Shown: in pieces, positions 40,362-53,999 of the stretch | How the letters are laid out: every line of letters begins with the position of its first letter | How positions within the stretch are numbered: position 1 is the stretch's first letter | Assembly: GCA_013365325.1 (NCBI GenBank) | Contig: JABVXV010000316.1 | Location: 1 to 64,000, forward strand | Reading direction: 5' to 3' | DNA length: 64,000 nucleotides | From: Dipetalonema caudispina | Taxonomy: Eukaryota > Nematoda > Chromadorea > Rhabditida > Onchocercidae | The notes under the pieces: generated by a model | Told to the model about the DNA's origin: nothing | Seen by the model: the letters and a program-made list of their open reading frames with translations, nothing else | Database searches by the model: none | Made by a program: the position numbers and the translations under genes

Positions 40362-40978
40362 TAATATATAGTAATAAAACAATAATAATAGTAACAATAA
40401 CAATGGTAATAATAATAACAATAATAATGATAGTACTTAATAGTAATACTGTTTGTTATAACAGTATTCTTAAAGCTTGCATATAATTTTTTTTTTATTT
40501 TATTAGCATGATTTGATGAATTAATGCTGAAAAAAAATAGAAAAAGAACCATCCAATAAATTTGTAACAACAAGAATTGGAAAAATAATAAAAAAAAAAA
40601 AAAATGAAAATTTTCCATTCATTTAAACAAAATCAAAATAATGAATTCAAATTTATCAATTGATATTGCTTTTTTCCACTCTCCTCCATTCATTCTCCTT
40701 CCTTTCCCACTTAATATTTACCTTATCTATTATTTTTTTGTCATTTACTCAATTTTAATTAAAATTAACACTTTTACATTATATTAATTTTATTTGGGAA
40801 AACAAGATGGAAAGAGAAATTTGATAAAAAAACAAACCTTAACAGAAGTATCGGCAATAGTTGCTGAATTAATTGATTCCAATGTTTTTGATTGTTCATT
40901 TTTAGCAATACTACTAATTTCCGCACTGCAAAATGTACCTCGTAAGGTAGGAAGTAATAGTAATAATATTATTAGCAT
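27952..40978 (-). CDS. Predicted short GPI-anchored Ser-Gly proteoglycan sharing glypican 3' exons
   Basis: An exon at 40978-40838 (minus), inside the long glypican intron, starts with ATG and encodes a textbook signal peptide (MLIILLLLLPTLRGTFCSA) plus a polar Ser/Thr-rich stretch ending ADTSVK. It ends AAG then GTTTGT, phase 0, which joins in frame to glypican exons 29661-29448 and 28091-27952. The product would be 164 residues: signal peptide, short linker, three acidic Ser-Gly attachment sites, GPI signal, and no cysteine-rich domain. An in-frame Met at 41038 is an alternative start but gives a worse signal peptide. This could be an alternative-promoter isoform, a nested gene, or chance. 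Phase match plus signal peptide is the only evidence. Confidence 0.45.
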
Positions 40979-43900
40979 AAGATGAAATTGTGTTAAACAA
41001 TGATATTGTAACGTTGTTGGCCGTTGCCAATATTCCATTACAGTATAATAGTAGTAGTAATACTAATAATATATGTATGATTGAATTTCATTTAGAATTT
41101 CCAGTAAATATTTTAAGTTTATTTGAGTTTATTTTAGTAATAATATATCCGTTTTGTAATCCAATGATTATTGCTATTGTTGGTGTTGTTGTTATTGTTT
41201 ACTTGTATTTTATATAATTATTAGAATACAAATTATATTGATCCATACTATTCGTTCTTGGTTTTTTTTTTGTTTTTTTTTTTTTTACTTTTGAGGAATT
41301 TGTATCATTTACTGGCAATAGCAATAACAATAGTTAATAATAATTAATTAATTGATTGATGAATGAAAATGGGACAAAGAAAAAAAAGGAATAAGTTTAA
41401 TAAATAATTAGCGATAAATATCGATTTCAAGCTATTTCAAATTCGTTGTTTTTAATATAATAATAGATGTAGTAGTAGTAGTAGTAGGAGTAGTAGTAGT
41501 AGCAACAATAATAAAAGTAGTAATTGTAGTAGTAGTTGGTATTGTTGCTGTTCTCACTTCAACTAACACCACAGATCAAAAAAGAGAATAATTTCTGCAA
41601 AAAATAATTTAATTTAAACAGATATTAAATTTAAGTTTGAAGATAAAAAAAAAAAAAAAAAGGAAAGAAGAAGAAAGAACGAAATAAAGAAAGATTGTAA
41701 CGATAATTATTCAACAGGAATGGAAATAAAAGTTTCTAAAATAAGGATAATGGGAACTATTCGAAAGTAATTTCCAATTTTTTGATCAGAATGAGTCAAA
41801 ATTTAAATTTACGAAATCTATAAGGTCATTTTAATCGTCTTTCACAATATGAATAACAAAATCAATGCACCGTTTAGTGCAAAGTATATTTCCTTACAAC
41901 CTAAAATATTCATATCTTACATAACGACAGTAATTTCTCTTAAATCGAAATTATAGCCATTTTAGGAAAGCTATGATTCATATTGCATGGTTGACATTTA
42001 AATTAAGAGAAGAAAAGAAGACAAAAAAAGTAATAGTGAATTACGATGAATATATTATACATGACAATAATGATGATAATGATAATGATGGTAATAATAA
42101 TTAAAATGATAATGAAATATGTTATATGACAAGGGTAGTGATAGTGATGGTAATTAGAATGATAATGAAATGTATTAAGTGATAATGGTAATGATAGCAA
42201 TAGTAATTGGAATGATAATGAAACATATTATATGTTAATGATAATAATTGTAATGGTAATTAAAGTGATAATGAAACATGTTAGACAATAATGATAATCA
42301 TTAGTATTATTACGATTAAATCTGTCATTTCCAATGCTTCAAGAGATATTTTCATGTAAAAAATTTTTTAAAAATTTTTTTCATCTATCATTTAATAATA
42401 CGATATGATATGATATGATATGATATGATATGATAATAATATGATATGATATTAATAAATGGATATGGAAGGATGGAGAGGATTGTAGAAAAGCGCAGAA
42501 AATGAAAAGCATGAGCTAGCTTTCTTCCAGCTAGCTATTCGTTAATGGATTACGAACACTGACATACATATATACACCCACATACACACACACATACACA
42601 TACACATACATATATCATTCTTACCTATGTATACATACACATACATACATACATATAAATACACACATACACATACACATACACATACACATACATACAA
42701 CAGTTCAGAATCTTTGCTTGCTTTACTGCCCTTTTTGTGAGTTCCTCTTCGTTCGTCGTACATTTGTTCGCTCTCGATGAGACGTCCCTCCCCTTGTCTC
42801 GAGAAACATTCTCATAGTCATTACATACTCTTACATACAATCACATACATAGATATGTGAAAAATTTTTCCTAATTCCATTTCATTGGTTTCGTATCATT
42901 CATCTCAAATATCTTACGATGTTGAGAATGGTGGTAATATAGAGAAGATAGGAATAAATCACTTTTATGCATTGTTTAGGCTATTTCCGTTCTTGTCATT
43001 GTTGGCCAGAGATTGAAATTGTCCCATTTAGATATGATAGATGCTTTACGATAGTTTTCTAATTTAATAGATGGAATAAAATGAGAATAATTTATTTAAT
43101 GATTTTGGTTAATTGAGAAATTAAATAGGATACATTTCAAGTTTACTAATGGAAAAGTATTATTAAGAGGAAAAATATTCATTAATGATTTAATGATAAT
43201 AGTTAGAATGATAATAAATGCATAAAAACAATTCCTAAAATTACATCTAAAATGTTCTTTAGGTAATAATTGCTAGCCTATTCTATGCAATAATTTGCAA
43301 TTTCTAGGTAATAGTTTATGTCAAATTTTTACGCAAAATATGAATCTATCGGTAAAATAAGGTAGTCATAAAAAAATATATCATTTCGTATTTAATAATG
43401 TCATCATTTTTTTTTTTGTACACATTATTTCAGGATATCATTACTCAAATTTTAAACTTTAAATGAAATAATATTCCTTAGTATCTTATTACTAATCATT
43501 ATTATACATAGATAAGAAATTGATAACTTATATTAAATGGATAGCGATAAAGCTATCATTTTTAATAGAATATACAAGTATATTTAAACTTATCCCTAAT
43601 GAGAAATTTTGTAAATATTAACACTAATCTGTCACTGCCTTTGAACTATTTCTTTTTTTTCAATTTTTCCCACTTCAAAATTTGTATTTTTGGAAACGAT
43701 GTCCTTCAAATGACCTTTACTGTTGAAAGAAGAAGAAGGAGACGAGGAAGACGAAAAAAAAAAAAAAAAACGGAAAATGCAAAATCGTTGTTACTTATGT
43801 TTAATATGCGAATGGCAAAATACGAATGATAATGGAAATAAGTGCCGAGTTTTTTTTTTTCTTTTTTCTTTCCGAAATTCCATTGAAGTTTACTTCATTG

Positions 43901-46900
43901 ATTACATTGAGGTCATTTTCATTCTCCTCATTTTACATTTTTATAAATGTTAAACTACTATATAGGTTTTTTTTTGCTCATTAATATCAATAAATTATAT
44001 AGTTAAGACACTGCTAAGTTCACATTAACATTAGGTATGGATAAATTAAACAGGTAAAAAATTGATGAATCATTGTAGATTTAATAGACTGATATCTATT
44101 TAAAAGTTAAAGTAAAATGTAATTTAAATTTCATGAAACAGACAAACAAAAGAGCGGCAAAAAATATGAAATTGATGATAAACTAAATGGGCCCATTATT
44201 ATTAAATTATGTGAGGCCATTATTAATTTACTTTTTAAATCTTATGCTTAATTGTATAATATAAATGAAAATTTAAGGATAGTAAAAAATTCGATAAAAT
44301 AAAATGTGATGCAAAAGGATGAAAAAACCAATGACTTAGAATCAAAAAAAAAAAAAAAAAGAGTGAAAAAAGGAATTAGTGCTCGAAAAAAGAAGAAGCG
44401 AATTCCGAATCTCAAAAATTTTTAATTTCTTTAATTTATTTATGAATGAAACAAATAATTTGATATAAAACAAAATGAATTAAAAATCACACCTGTCATA
44501 GCTAATTAAAAGTCATAGCAAAACTATAAATTACAAATTATAAGTAAGTAGTATATTAATCCCAATTATTTCGTTTCTGTCAACACATTTTGATAATATT
44601 TATGCAAAAATAATGATTCTATTATCTTTTCTAATTGTAATATCAAAATGTTGTCTTAGATTATATCGTTCATCATTGTCATTAAAATTAGTGGATGATT
44701 AATTAAAAGTTTAACAAATTATTACAGTTTCTTTGCCCAGTTTTTATAGTTTTCGCAACACTTTTTACTTCTTGGTAAATATGAACTACAAAATTTTAAA
44801 TTCATATTTGTTCAAAATGCTACAAATAAAAGATCTTTTCGGTAGTAATGAATATGTTTGATTGAACCATAATTTAAATGCAATTTTAAAAGGAATCAAA
44901 TAAATAGACAATTGAAACTAATTAGAACAGGAAAATATAAGTTTATTAAATAATCCATTAAAATAAAATTGGAAAAGAAAAAGGAGAACAGAAAGAATAT
45001 AATATGAAATAAAAAAACATCCGTGAAAAGGAAAAAATAGGAAAACTTATCCATCCATTCTCGTTTCCTTTTTTTCCTTCTTTTCTTCTTTTATTGATAA
45101 TATTATTAAAAATTGATTTAAAAAAAAAAAAAATTGTTTACACGAATCATTTAATAAAGGGATAGAAAATAAAAAGAAAAACGGCAAGTTGCTCTTTTCG
45201 TAATTAACCAACTAATTAATAGTGATAAGGAAAAAGGAATGAAAAATAGAAGAAAGAAATACGACGATTAAAAATTGAAAAATATAAATTTGAAATCATA
45301 ATTTTAAATTTGGTATTGAAAAAAAAAAATCAAAATCTAATTGGGTGAATGAGAAGGGAGGAAAAAAGAAAATGAAATGATAAATGATCAGAAGAATAGT
45401 TTATAAATGATTTCATCAATAATTAATAGCGGAAGATTATTCATTTAGATTGATTCTTATTAGATAGACTGTTCTTTTTACATAAAAGAGCGCATGAAGA
45501 ACAGAAGAAAAAATTTTTTTAAAAGGTGTGCCGAATATAAATGACACCTTATCGTATTAATCAATCGATCGTTTAAACTCCTTTCTTAAAATCAAATATT
45601 TGAAATGTGAAAATAACAAAAATTAAAATTTCTTAAATTTACCTCACTAGGTAATGCATATGATAAAAATACCGGATATATGTTTGTAATTAAGCTTATA
45701 TTTGTAGAAAATTATTCCGGCTAATTTGAAGTGAAATTTCAACAACAATTTAATTTCGCCTAATTTTAAACCTAATGGAACAATTTTATGAAAACAAATT
45801 TTCAAAATAATTAAGGTAATAAGAACAAGCGAAAAAAATATATATATATATTTGAGATTTTAATCCTATAGATATTTCATTACGATGAATTCTTCACTCT
45901 AATTATCAATTACATCATTTCAATCGATATCACTAGATAAACTGATACTTAAAATTTTATTCTTAATGATTGTTCGTGGAAAACATGAAGACGTCATATA
46001 TAGGCCATCAATATTCAAAAAATTCATTTGAATTTTTTGAAATAATTTTTGTAATTTAAAAATTCATAGGATTTTTTCGCTTCTTCCCTTTAATAATTTG
46101 GCATTTGTTAAGAAATTTGACATTTCCTTCAACGAATGGGAAAAGGACGAATAATACATCACAGAAGAAATTGGTATTGAACAATTTAATTATAAAGAAA
46201 AAATAAAATAAATAAAAACAAACAAATAATAAAATGAAATAGAAAAAATCAATTGGGACAATAAGCAAAAAAAGAAAAAATTCTATCATAAAGGGGAAAT
46301 TTTTTTTAAGAAATAAATACTATGATTAAATGAATTATATGAATTAATATATTTAATTTCCGGAAAAAAATCACGACAGACAAAAATTTTGACTAAAACT
46401 GATTTTAATATAAATGGAATAAAATTTTGTTTAAATGTTTGCTTAAAATTTTAATTTAAAAACTTGAAATAATTGTTGATATGTTGTCGAAAAAAAAAAT
46501 AAGAATTTTAAAAAATTTTTGCTGAGCTGAAAAAAAAAAAAGGAAAATAAGAAAAAAAAGCTAAAATTATGAAAAAAAAAGAAAAGTAGATGAAAGAGAG
46601 TGGAATGAAGGGAAAAAATTTTCCATTAAATCAGAAAAATTTTCTCGTTTCTTTTTTCCTATTTTTTTTTCTCTAAAAAAAAAAAGATATTCAAAAAATG
46701 ATTGTAAAAATTTCCGAGAAATTATTCCAATCTTTTTTTTTCCCTTTTTAGTTTTCATTCCCGCTTTTTCCGAACAAAATATCGGTCAAGTAATAGTTTG
46801 AAATAAAAAAAAAAAAAAAAAAAAACATTAGAGAGAATGAAATGAGGGAAAATTTTTTGGATGAAATAAATTGAAGGAAAAACAGAAAAATTGGACGAGA

Positions 46901-49900
46901 AAATAAAAGGATGGATTATAAGTTTACATTTTGCAAATTTCATTAGGGATAATATAACACTGTGAGAGAAACTAAAAGAGTTTTGATGGTGTAAAAATTG
47001 GTGACAATAGCCTATGTCGTTTTTTTTTTTTTTCTTTTTTTTTTTGAATTAAATATCGTCGACTAACTTTATTTTCTTCGTTTCCTCCTTTTTTTCTCTC
47101 TTACTCCTCTCTACCTTTCGTCTTTCTTTTTCAGTAAAGAAATTTAGGTAAAATTCATATGAATTTGTTTAAAATGTATTGAAAAATATTTCATTTGATC
47201 ATTTTTCTATTTTTTTTTTTTTTCTACTTTTATCTATTATTCATCTCTCTCTTTCTCTCTCATTCTCTATTTCGATTAATTTTTTTGTCCCCATTATTAA
47301 ATCAGTTTTTCTTTTCTCATTTTTTTTTTTGCTTACTCGAAATTTTGAAATATGCCATGTTAAAATTTTAAATTCACCTCTTCAAAATTAAATTTATTAA
47401 TTCTTTGTTGCACTTTTTTAATGTTTATTGTTTTCCAATGTTTAAATCGTCGCGTTGTTTACATATGAATATCAACAAAAAAATATGTAAATATAAATAC
47501 AAATTTATATATGAATGAACAAAATATTTTTTTATTTAATAATAAAATTCAATTTTCTTCTTCTGAAATTTTCTCCTCAAATTCAATGTAGTCTTTACAC
47601 TTTGACCATAATTTTTAATTTAAATCTGCAATGTCTGGTAATTTCTTTTTTCTATTTTTCCGTAATTACTGTGAAGTATTTCGTTTAATGCATTTATTAT
47701 ACTGTGTGTCATTCATTTTTTCTATTTTAATTTAAAAATTAAAATCACATTGATTTTTTTCTTAACATTTTATTTGTTGAAATTAAACAGCTTTTTTTTC
47801 CCCAAAATAGAACTCTTTGATAGCTACATATAGTATAAAGAAATCTTTAAAAATTAATGCTCAATAAAAGTTTGGTGAAGCATATAATAAAGCTTAGTAT
47901 TCTAAAATTGGAATTTTAATTTAACGACAGTTAAATGTCATTGATAGATTGATGAAAAAATTAATTTTGCAATGTCACTTTTAAAGAATTACGAAATGTC
48001 ACTTATTTACCAATGAAATTAATTAAAGTTTGCCAGTATACTAGAAGAACTACGATAAACCTTTCGTAAATATTAATTAGTTTCGAGAATTCCGTAGAAA
48101 TTTTATAATATTACGAACAATTTTAAGTAGCAGTAAAAAAAATGCTCTTCTCACGATATTTGTGTCTTAAATACCACTTTGCAATGTTAGATTGATAAGA
48201 TCTTAATAATACCGGAAACATAGCTGGATATGTTTCCGGATATTTCAAGCATAATAAAAAGCTTCTTATATTTACGGTCAAATAAACTGAAATTATCAAA
48301 GCCAATTAATGTTAATAAATATCATAAAAATTTTCCTAGAGGACTTCATACACTACAGGAAAATTTGTTACACCAATCGATTAAATTAGTTTAGCGGATG
48401 GAATTGTTTATCGAAGAAAAAGTTCTTAGTAAATTTGATGTGAAAGTTTTAAAATTTCTAGAAGTATATAAATAAAGATAAGTTTTTTTGTCAAATTAAG
48501 AAAAAAAGCAAAATTCGCTGAAGGTTAAGTTTTTTCTGAAAGGTTGTTCAAAATTACAGAAGCATATAAATTAAAATAAGCGACAGAATGAGAGGCGAAA
48601 GAAAAATAAAAAAAAGTTAGCACTTGTTGTATGGAATAAAACATTTTCTAAATTCAATAAAATTTGTCATAAATATTAAGTGTACCAAATTAAATGCTTA
48701 TTAATGTTATTAAATTAAAGATTAGCTTGAAATTGTAGTGTGATATTCAAATCAAAGTTAGAACTAATATGTTTAGCTAAGATAGATTAGCATTTTTCAA
48801 AAGTTACGAAAGAGGAAGGATAGATTGCTTTTGTTGAATTTTATATTAAGAACTAGTTTAGATTTGTTTTACAGATGCGATCCAGAAAAAGCAATAAAAC
48901 TTAATGGCACGATACTAAAATGAAAATAACAAAACGAACAAATACTTTAGTAAGAAAGTAAGAACTTAGATAGACAAAGTTACTTTAACAGGAATTTGCA
49001 CTTTTTCTTCAAGAGTCGAAACAGAAAGGGTCGATTTAATAGCACGAAAGAGAAGTTCTAAAAAAAAAAAAAAGAAGTACTTAAGTATAGCAAAGAGAAA
49101 AACAAATTTACTGACATAACTTTGTCAAAATATAAATTAAATATGAACAGTAAAAAATAAAAATTGCTAAGATTGCATACCTTATAATAAATAGCAGTGA
49201 AATATTGAAATATTCATTTATTTCTAATAGAATCAATTATTAGAATAGTTTTTTTTTTTTTTTTTTTTTTTTTTATTCAAAATACACCATTTGGATTATT
49301 TATAAATTTCGAAATTCAGGAAATTGTCACAATAAATAATGACGACAATAAGTATAATAACGATTTAATGATAGTGATCACAATAACGATGATAACATGA
49401 AAAATATGATAGTAATGATAATGATGACGATGACTATAGTTACGATAATCATGATAATTAATGGTAGTGAAGAATAACAATGATAAGAAAAATGACTATA
49501 ATAGCATAAATGATATAACAATGATCGAAATAATAGTTTTACCAAAGATAATACGGTTCGATGGGCATCACTTTTCGGTGAATTTTAATTTTCCCAACTA
49601 GAAATCATTTGAAACTTACTCAATATTATTCAAGTTGCTTGCAAAGAATTTAATTATTTATGAGAAAATTCCGAAACGTATATATTTATCTAATTATTTT
49701 TCCAATCTATTTCACGATAAACAGTAAGATGAATTATCACTGTTTTTTTTTTAAATAGTGATAATGATACTGTCATTTTGTTAACGACAATAGTATTATA
49801 GCAATAATGATGAGGATAATAATAAAAAAAAAAAGTCGAAGGTTAATGGAATATTATAACCTTATGAACTTTAGGATATGAGATATGAGAAAATCATGGC

Positions 49901-52900
49901 CTGAAATATCTGGTAGGCTGTAAAGAAGATGAAATGTTACTGCTTTATGGGTGGTAATTGTTTTCTTTTCTCTCATTCTTTCGTTTTTTTTTTACCTCCT
50001 TCCTCTTTTCTACCATTCATTAATCTGTTGTTTTAACAAATATCTCAATGAATTCTTACAACTCTAAAATTTCGGACTAATATCTTTTACGAAAAATGAA
50101 ATTTAAGTTATGAAGTAAATGGTATAATTTTATCGTTGTTGTATGATTGAACGATCACGATGATAAAATTACTATTATTATCATGATCAGTAATCATAAT
50201 AATGATAAATAAACATTGCAAAATTCTTAAGTAACCGTTAGTACGCATAAAAATATTTGAAGGATTATAAAATAACGAAGAAAGAAAGAAAAGGATGAAA
50301 GAAAAAGAAACCAATACTACTATACCGAAATGTAAAAGTGAAAATGGCATAAAATTTAGAAAGTTAAAATTATAAAGTGGTAAAAAAATTATGGAAATTA
50401 ATTTATAAAATATTTGAAAAGAATGTGACGAATTATTGTTTTATATATACTTACAATTGTTAAACTCAATAAAAATTTGAAATGAATGAAATAAGATTTG
50501 TAATTTGAATGATATGGATATAATTGAATGATAATAGATATATGAATTATACAGATATGATATATGATATATTCTTAAATAACACAGCTATTTTTGTAAT
50601 TCAATTAATTAATTAACCAATTGAATGTTATCCGTGAATAATATAAAATGAATAAAATTTAAATGGTAAAGCAAGCATGTTTCATCAAATTTATCAATGT
50701 TTAGAAAGAAAGAAGATATGCTTGAGTAAAAAGTTTGTCCTTAAATGTTAACATCGTTTTGTTTTTTTTTTTTTGGGAATCGAAATTAGCTAGTTTGATA
50801 AATTTGTTGAGTGGAAGATATTTCAATAAAGATATTGAAATGAGATATCAAAGCTTACTACTGTACATTTCAATTTATCATTTTAATTATCTGTAGAATT
50901 TTCCATTAGAGTATCATTCTTTGAAAGAAGAAAATTGAATTAACTGACAGTTCTTATTTTTGTTTGGATAAAATTAAACTTTAATATATACAAACTACTA
51001 TAGCTACGGCAATACAAGTTTAAACAGTAGTTTGGTGAAGAATGTTGAAAGTATAACAGATCGGATAGGAAAAAGTAGAATGAAAGAAAGATATTAGCAA
51101 ATATATCACAAAAGAATTGACATAAATCAGAAAGATAACAAACAGGTACGATTAAATAGGATAAATTTTAAAAATAAAATTGAAAAAAAAGAAAGAAATT
51201 ATGATATAATTTATGATTAAGCTATCAATTTAAATACGAAATAAGCGATTCGTGATGAAACTGAATAAAAACTAAAAAAAAAAAAATTATCGAAATAATT
51301 ATTGATAAAAAAGTAACTAATAATAGACATCATAATGAGAGGTAAGCAGTAAACTGAAGAATTCAATTTTTTTAGTTAGAGCAACTAATTTGTTGTCTCT
51401 AAGAATAAAAAAATTTCTAAAGTTTCACAAAGTATTTGCTTTGTAAAAGGATAAGTCCTTCTATTTTTTCATTTTTCCTCCTCATTCCTTCTTCCCATCA
51501 TCTATTTTTCTTCAATTTTTATTTCGTTGTTTCGAAAAATTTCACTTTACAATGACAACTTTTTGTAAAATATTTCAAAAAAAAAAAAAAAAAAAAAACT
51601 TAATAAAGGCAAATATGGAAATGTTTTTGCCACTATGAATTTTTCATTAAAATAAATGCAATATTACGGTATGGAAAATGAGGAAGTAAATGAATGTGAC
51701 GAACTAATATAAATATAATTTCCTATTTTGAAGTATAAATATGGTTGTGTATTTTCGTAATAAGAAAAAAAAAAAAGTTGCTGATAATCAGATAATATGT
51801 GTAAGCATGAAAATCATAATAAATTTGAATATATTAGTGAAATATCATACTAACCGTTTACAAGTAAATCAATAATATATTAAAATAACTTATGAAAAAA
51901 AAATTAAGTAAAAATTTAGCAAAGAAGGGAAATTTTTAATGTAATACAAAGACAATAGAAAGCGAATTTTGAATAATTGAAAATAACAAATTGAATATAA
52001 CATTAAAGTAAATAAATTAAACTTGAAATAAATTAAATCGAATTAAGCTAAATTCATACTAGAAGAAATTAAATTGAATCAAATAAAATTGAGTAAATTT
52101 CTGTTCAATACATTCAAAACTATCATTTGTGAGCAAAAATTAATTTTTTTTTTTTTGATATCACGGAATAATGCAATAAAAAAAAAAAAAAGGCGGAATG
52201 ATAGAAGGAAAGGAATGATATCAGTTAAAAAAAATGTAATACAGTGATAATTCTGATGAAAGGGAGTAAATGGACGATGGTATGGAAAAAGGAAAAGGAT
52301 CGAAAGAGGTAAAGCATATCAATCGTGGAATGATAGCAAAATATATGGATGAAAAAAAAAACGGAATTTCGGAAAAGGATGTAAAAATGAATGGGTGAAT
52401 CGGAAGATGATGATGACTGAATGACAATCAAAAAAGGTATATTGAGAAGAAAAGGACAGAGATGGTTTCTTTCATCTTCTATCATCTTATTGCCCTTCAC
52501 CTTTCAATCATGAATGATTCTTCTTCATTTCGCTTAAATTTTCAAGTTCATTTTTATTCGAGAATTCATTCCCTATCTGTTTATTTTATACCTCCCTCTC
52601 CATCCCTCTCTCTCATTCACTCTCTTTCTCTCTCTCTCTTCCTTCCATCCTATTTATTTCTTGTCGTCATCAAATGATAAGTATGAAGAAAAAGTTCGAT
52701 CAAATTTGAATTAGTAAATATTTAAAGAGAAAATTAATAAGAAAAAAAAAAATGTTTTCTCAATACAATTTGTATGAAAAAAAAAAAACAAAACATTTTA
52801 TTAAGCATTAAATATAATTTTCTCCTTTTATTAAATATTAAATAAATATGTACATATATGTATGTAATTAAATATTAAATACCATAGCAACACAAATAAC

Positions 52901-53968
52901 ATCCCTAAGGCAAAGCTTAGAAAAATTTAGACTAAAATTCGTTCCATTAGAATTTTACCACGAAAATTATCATACAAGCATTTTAAAAATTCATGAAAAA
53001 TTTTATTTATTATTTAATTATGCATGCATTTACTGCTTAATAAAAAAAAAGTCTTATCAAATACATTAAGTATTTAATTCTATGTATTTATTCCTATCAT
53101 TGTAATATTTGGGTCGAAGTTAATAAAATTGTCACTTTTTTCAACTTCTTAGACCAAATATATTTCGAAATTTCAATTAAAATTCTAATGAAAAATTTTT
53201 TCATCATTTAACTTCAAAATTTGATGTAATTTTATTGTTAGATATATAATTCCAATTTGCGCCTAAATTACTTGAAAAAAAGGCAAAGGGATTGATACAC
53301 TTTTTTACCATTTATCAATAAGTTGATCAGAAAATATGATAGCTTATTCGGGAAAAAATATTGTTAAATCTAAAATTTAATTCATCCAAAAACTTCAATT
53401 ATTTGAAGAAAAATTGAAAATAAAACATATAATAACTGAAAGAAAACAGCAAGCTGTACACAAAATGAAAATTACGAGAAGTTATAAAGAATTAGCCTTC
53501 TGAGTATGACTAATTTTTGATTTTGTTTCGTCGGAAACAAAATTTCAAAGCACATTTATCCTTTTCCACTCTTTCTTTCTCCAAATGTTTTGAACGAAGC
53601 ATTCTTTTCATCCTATTCCATCCACTTTATCCCATCTTATCTCTCCATTTTGTCTTTTTTTTTTTCTTCAAAATTGAAATCATCACTAAAATCTCCTAAA
53701 TCAGAAGTAAATTTTCATCTAAAAGCTATCGTTTTCCTATTTCTTGCTATTGAGCTTTTCTTGGAATTATTATCAATCTCTCTTAAATATCTCATTGCTG
53801 TTTCCGTCAATATTAGCATAACTTTTAAAAGTGAAAGATTTATTAGGGTCAATTTTTGTGCTAAATGTAAAATGGTAAGTGGCGCCTAACACTTAATTTA
53901 TTTGAATTTTAAATTAGATTTGCAAAATAGCAAAATAGGACAAATAAACAACCGATACGATGTGGTAC

Positions 53969-53999
<31 letters not shown>

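Larger units (their letters stand above)
29662..40837. other. Glypican long intron, 3' part
   Basis: Eleven kilobases of AT-rich DNA with microsatellites and no supported gene. Contents worth naming: a small GC-rich patch at 30293-30370; a pair of minus-strand protein-like frames at 32218-32716 (separate entry); GAAC and AATC tetranucleotide tracts near 33681 and 34443; a CT run at 35395-35413; a 38-bp direct duplication at 35774-35850; an imperfect ATR trinucleotide tract at 36720-36870; a GA run at 38230-38262; and a long AAT tract at 40271-40440. Confidence 0.6.

Noticed and set aside
40080..40618. Long poly-Leu and poly-Tyr open frames on minus
   Set aside because: Pure products of the AAT microsatellite read in two frames.
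43599..43953. Lys/Arg/Glu-rich plus-strand frames
   Set aside because: Driven by a purine-rich run (GAAGAAGAAGGAGACGAGG then poly-A); no other coding signal.
48220..48286. Extra glypican exon in the long intron
   Set aside because: Phases fit (1 to 0), but the exon at 54375-54261 fits the same gap with better similarity to other glypicans; kept only as an observation on the hairpin region.
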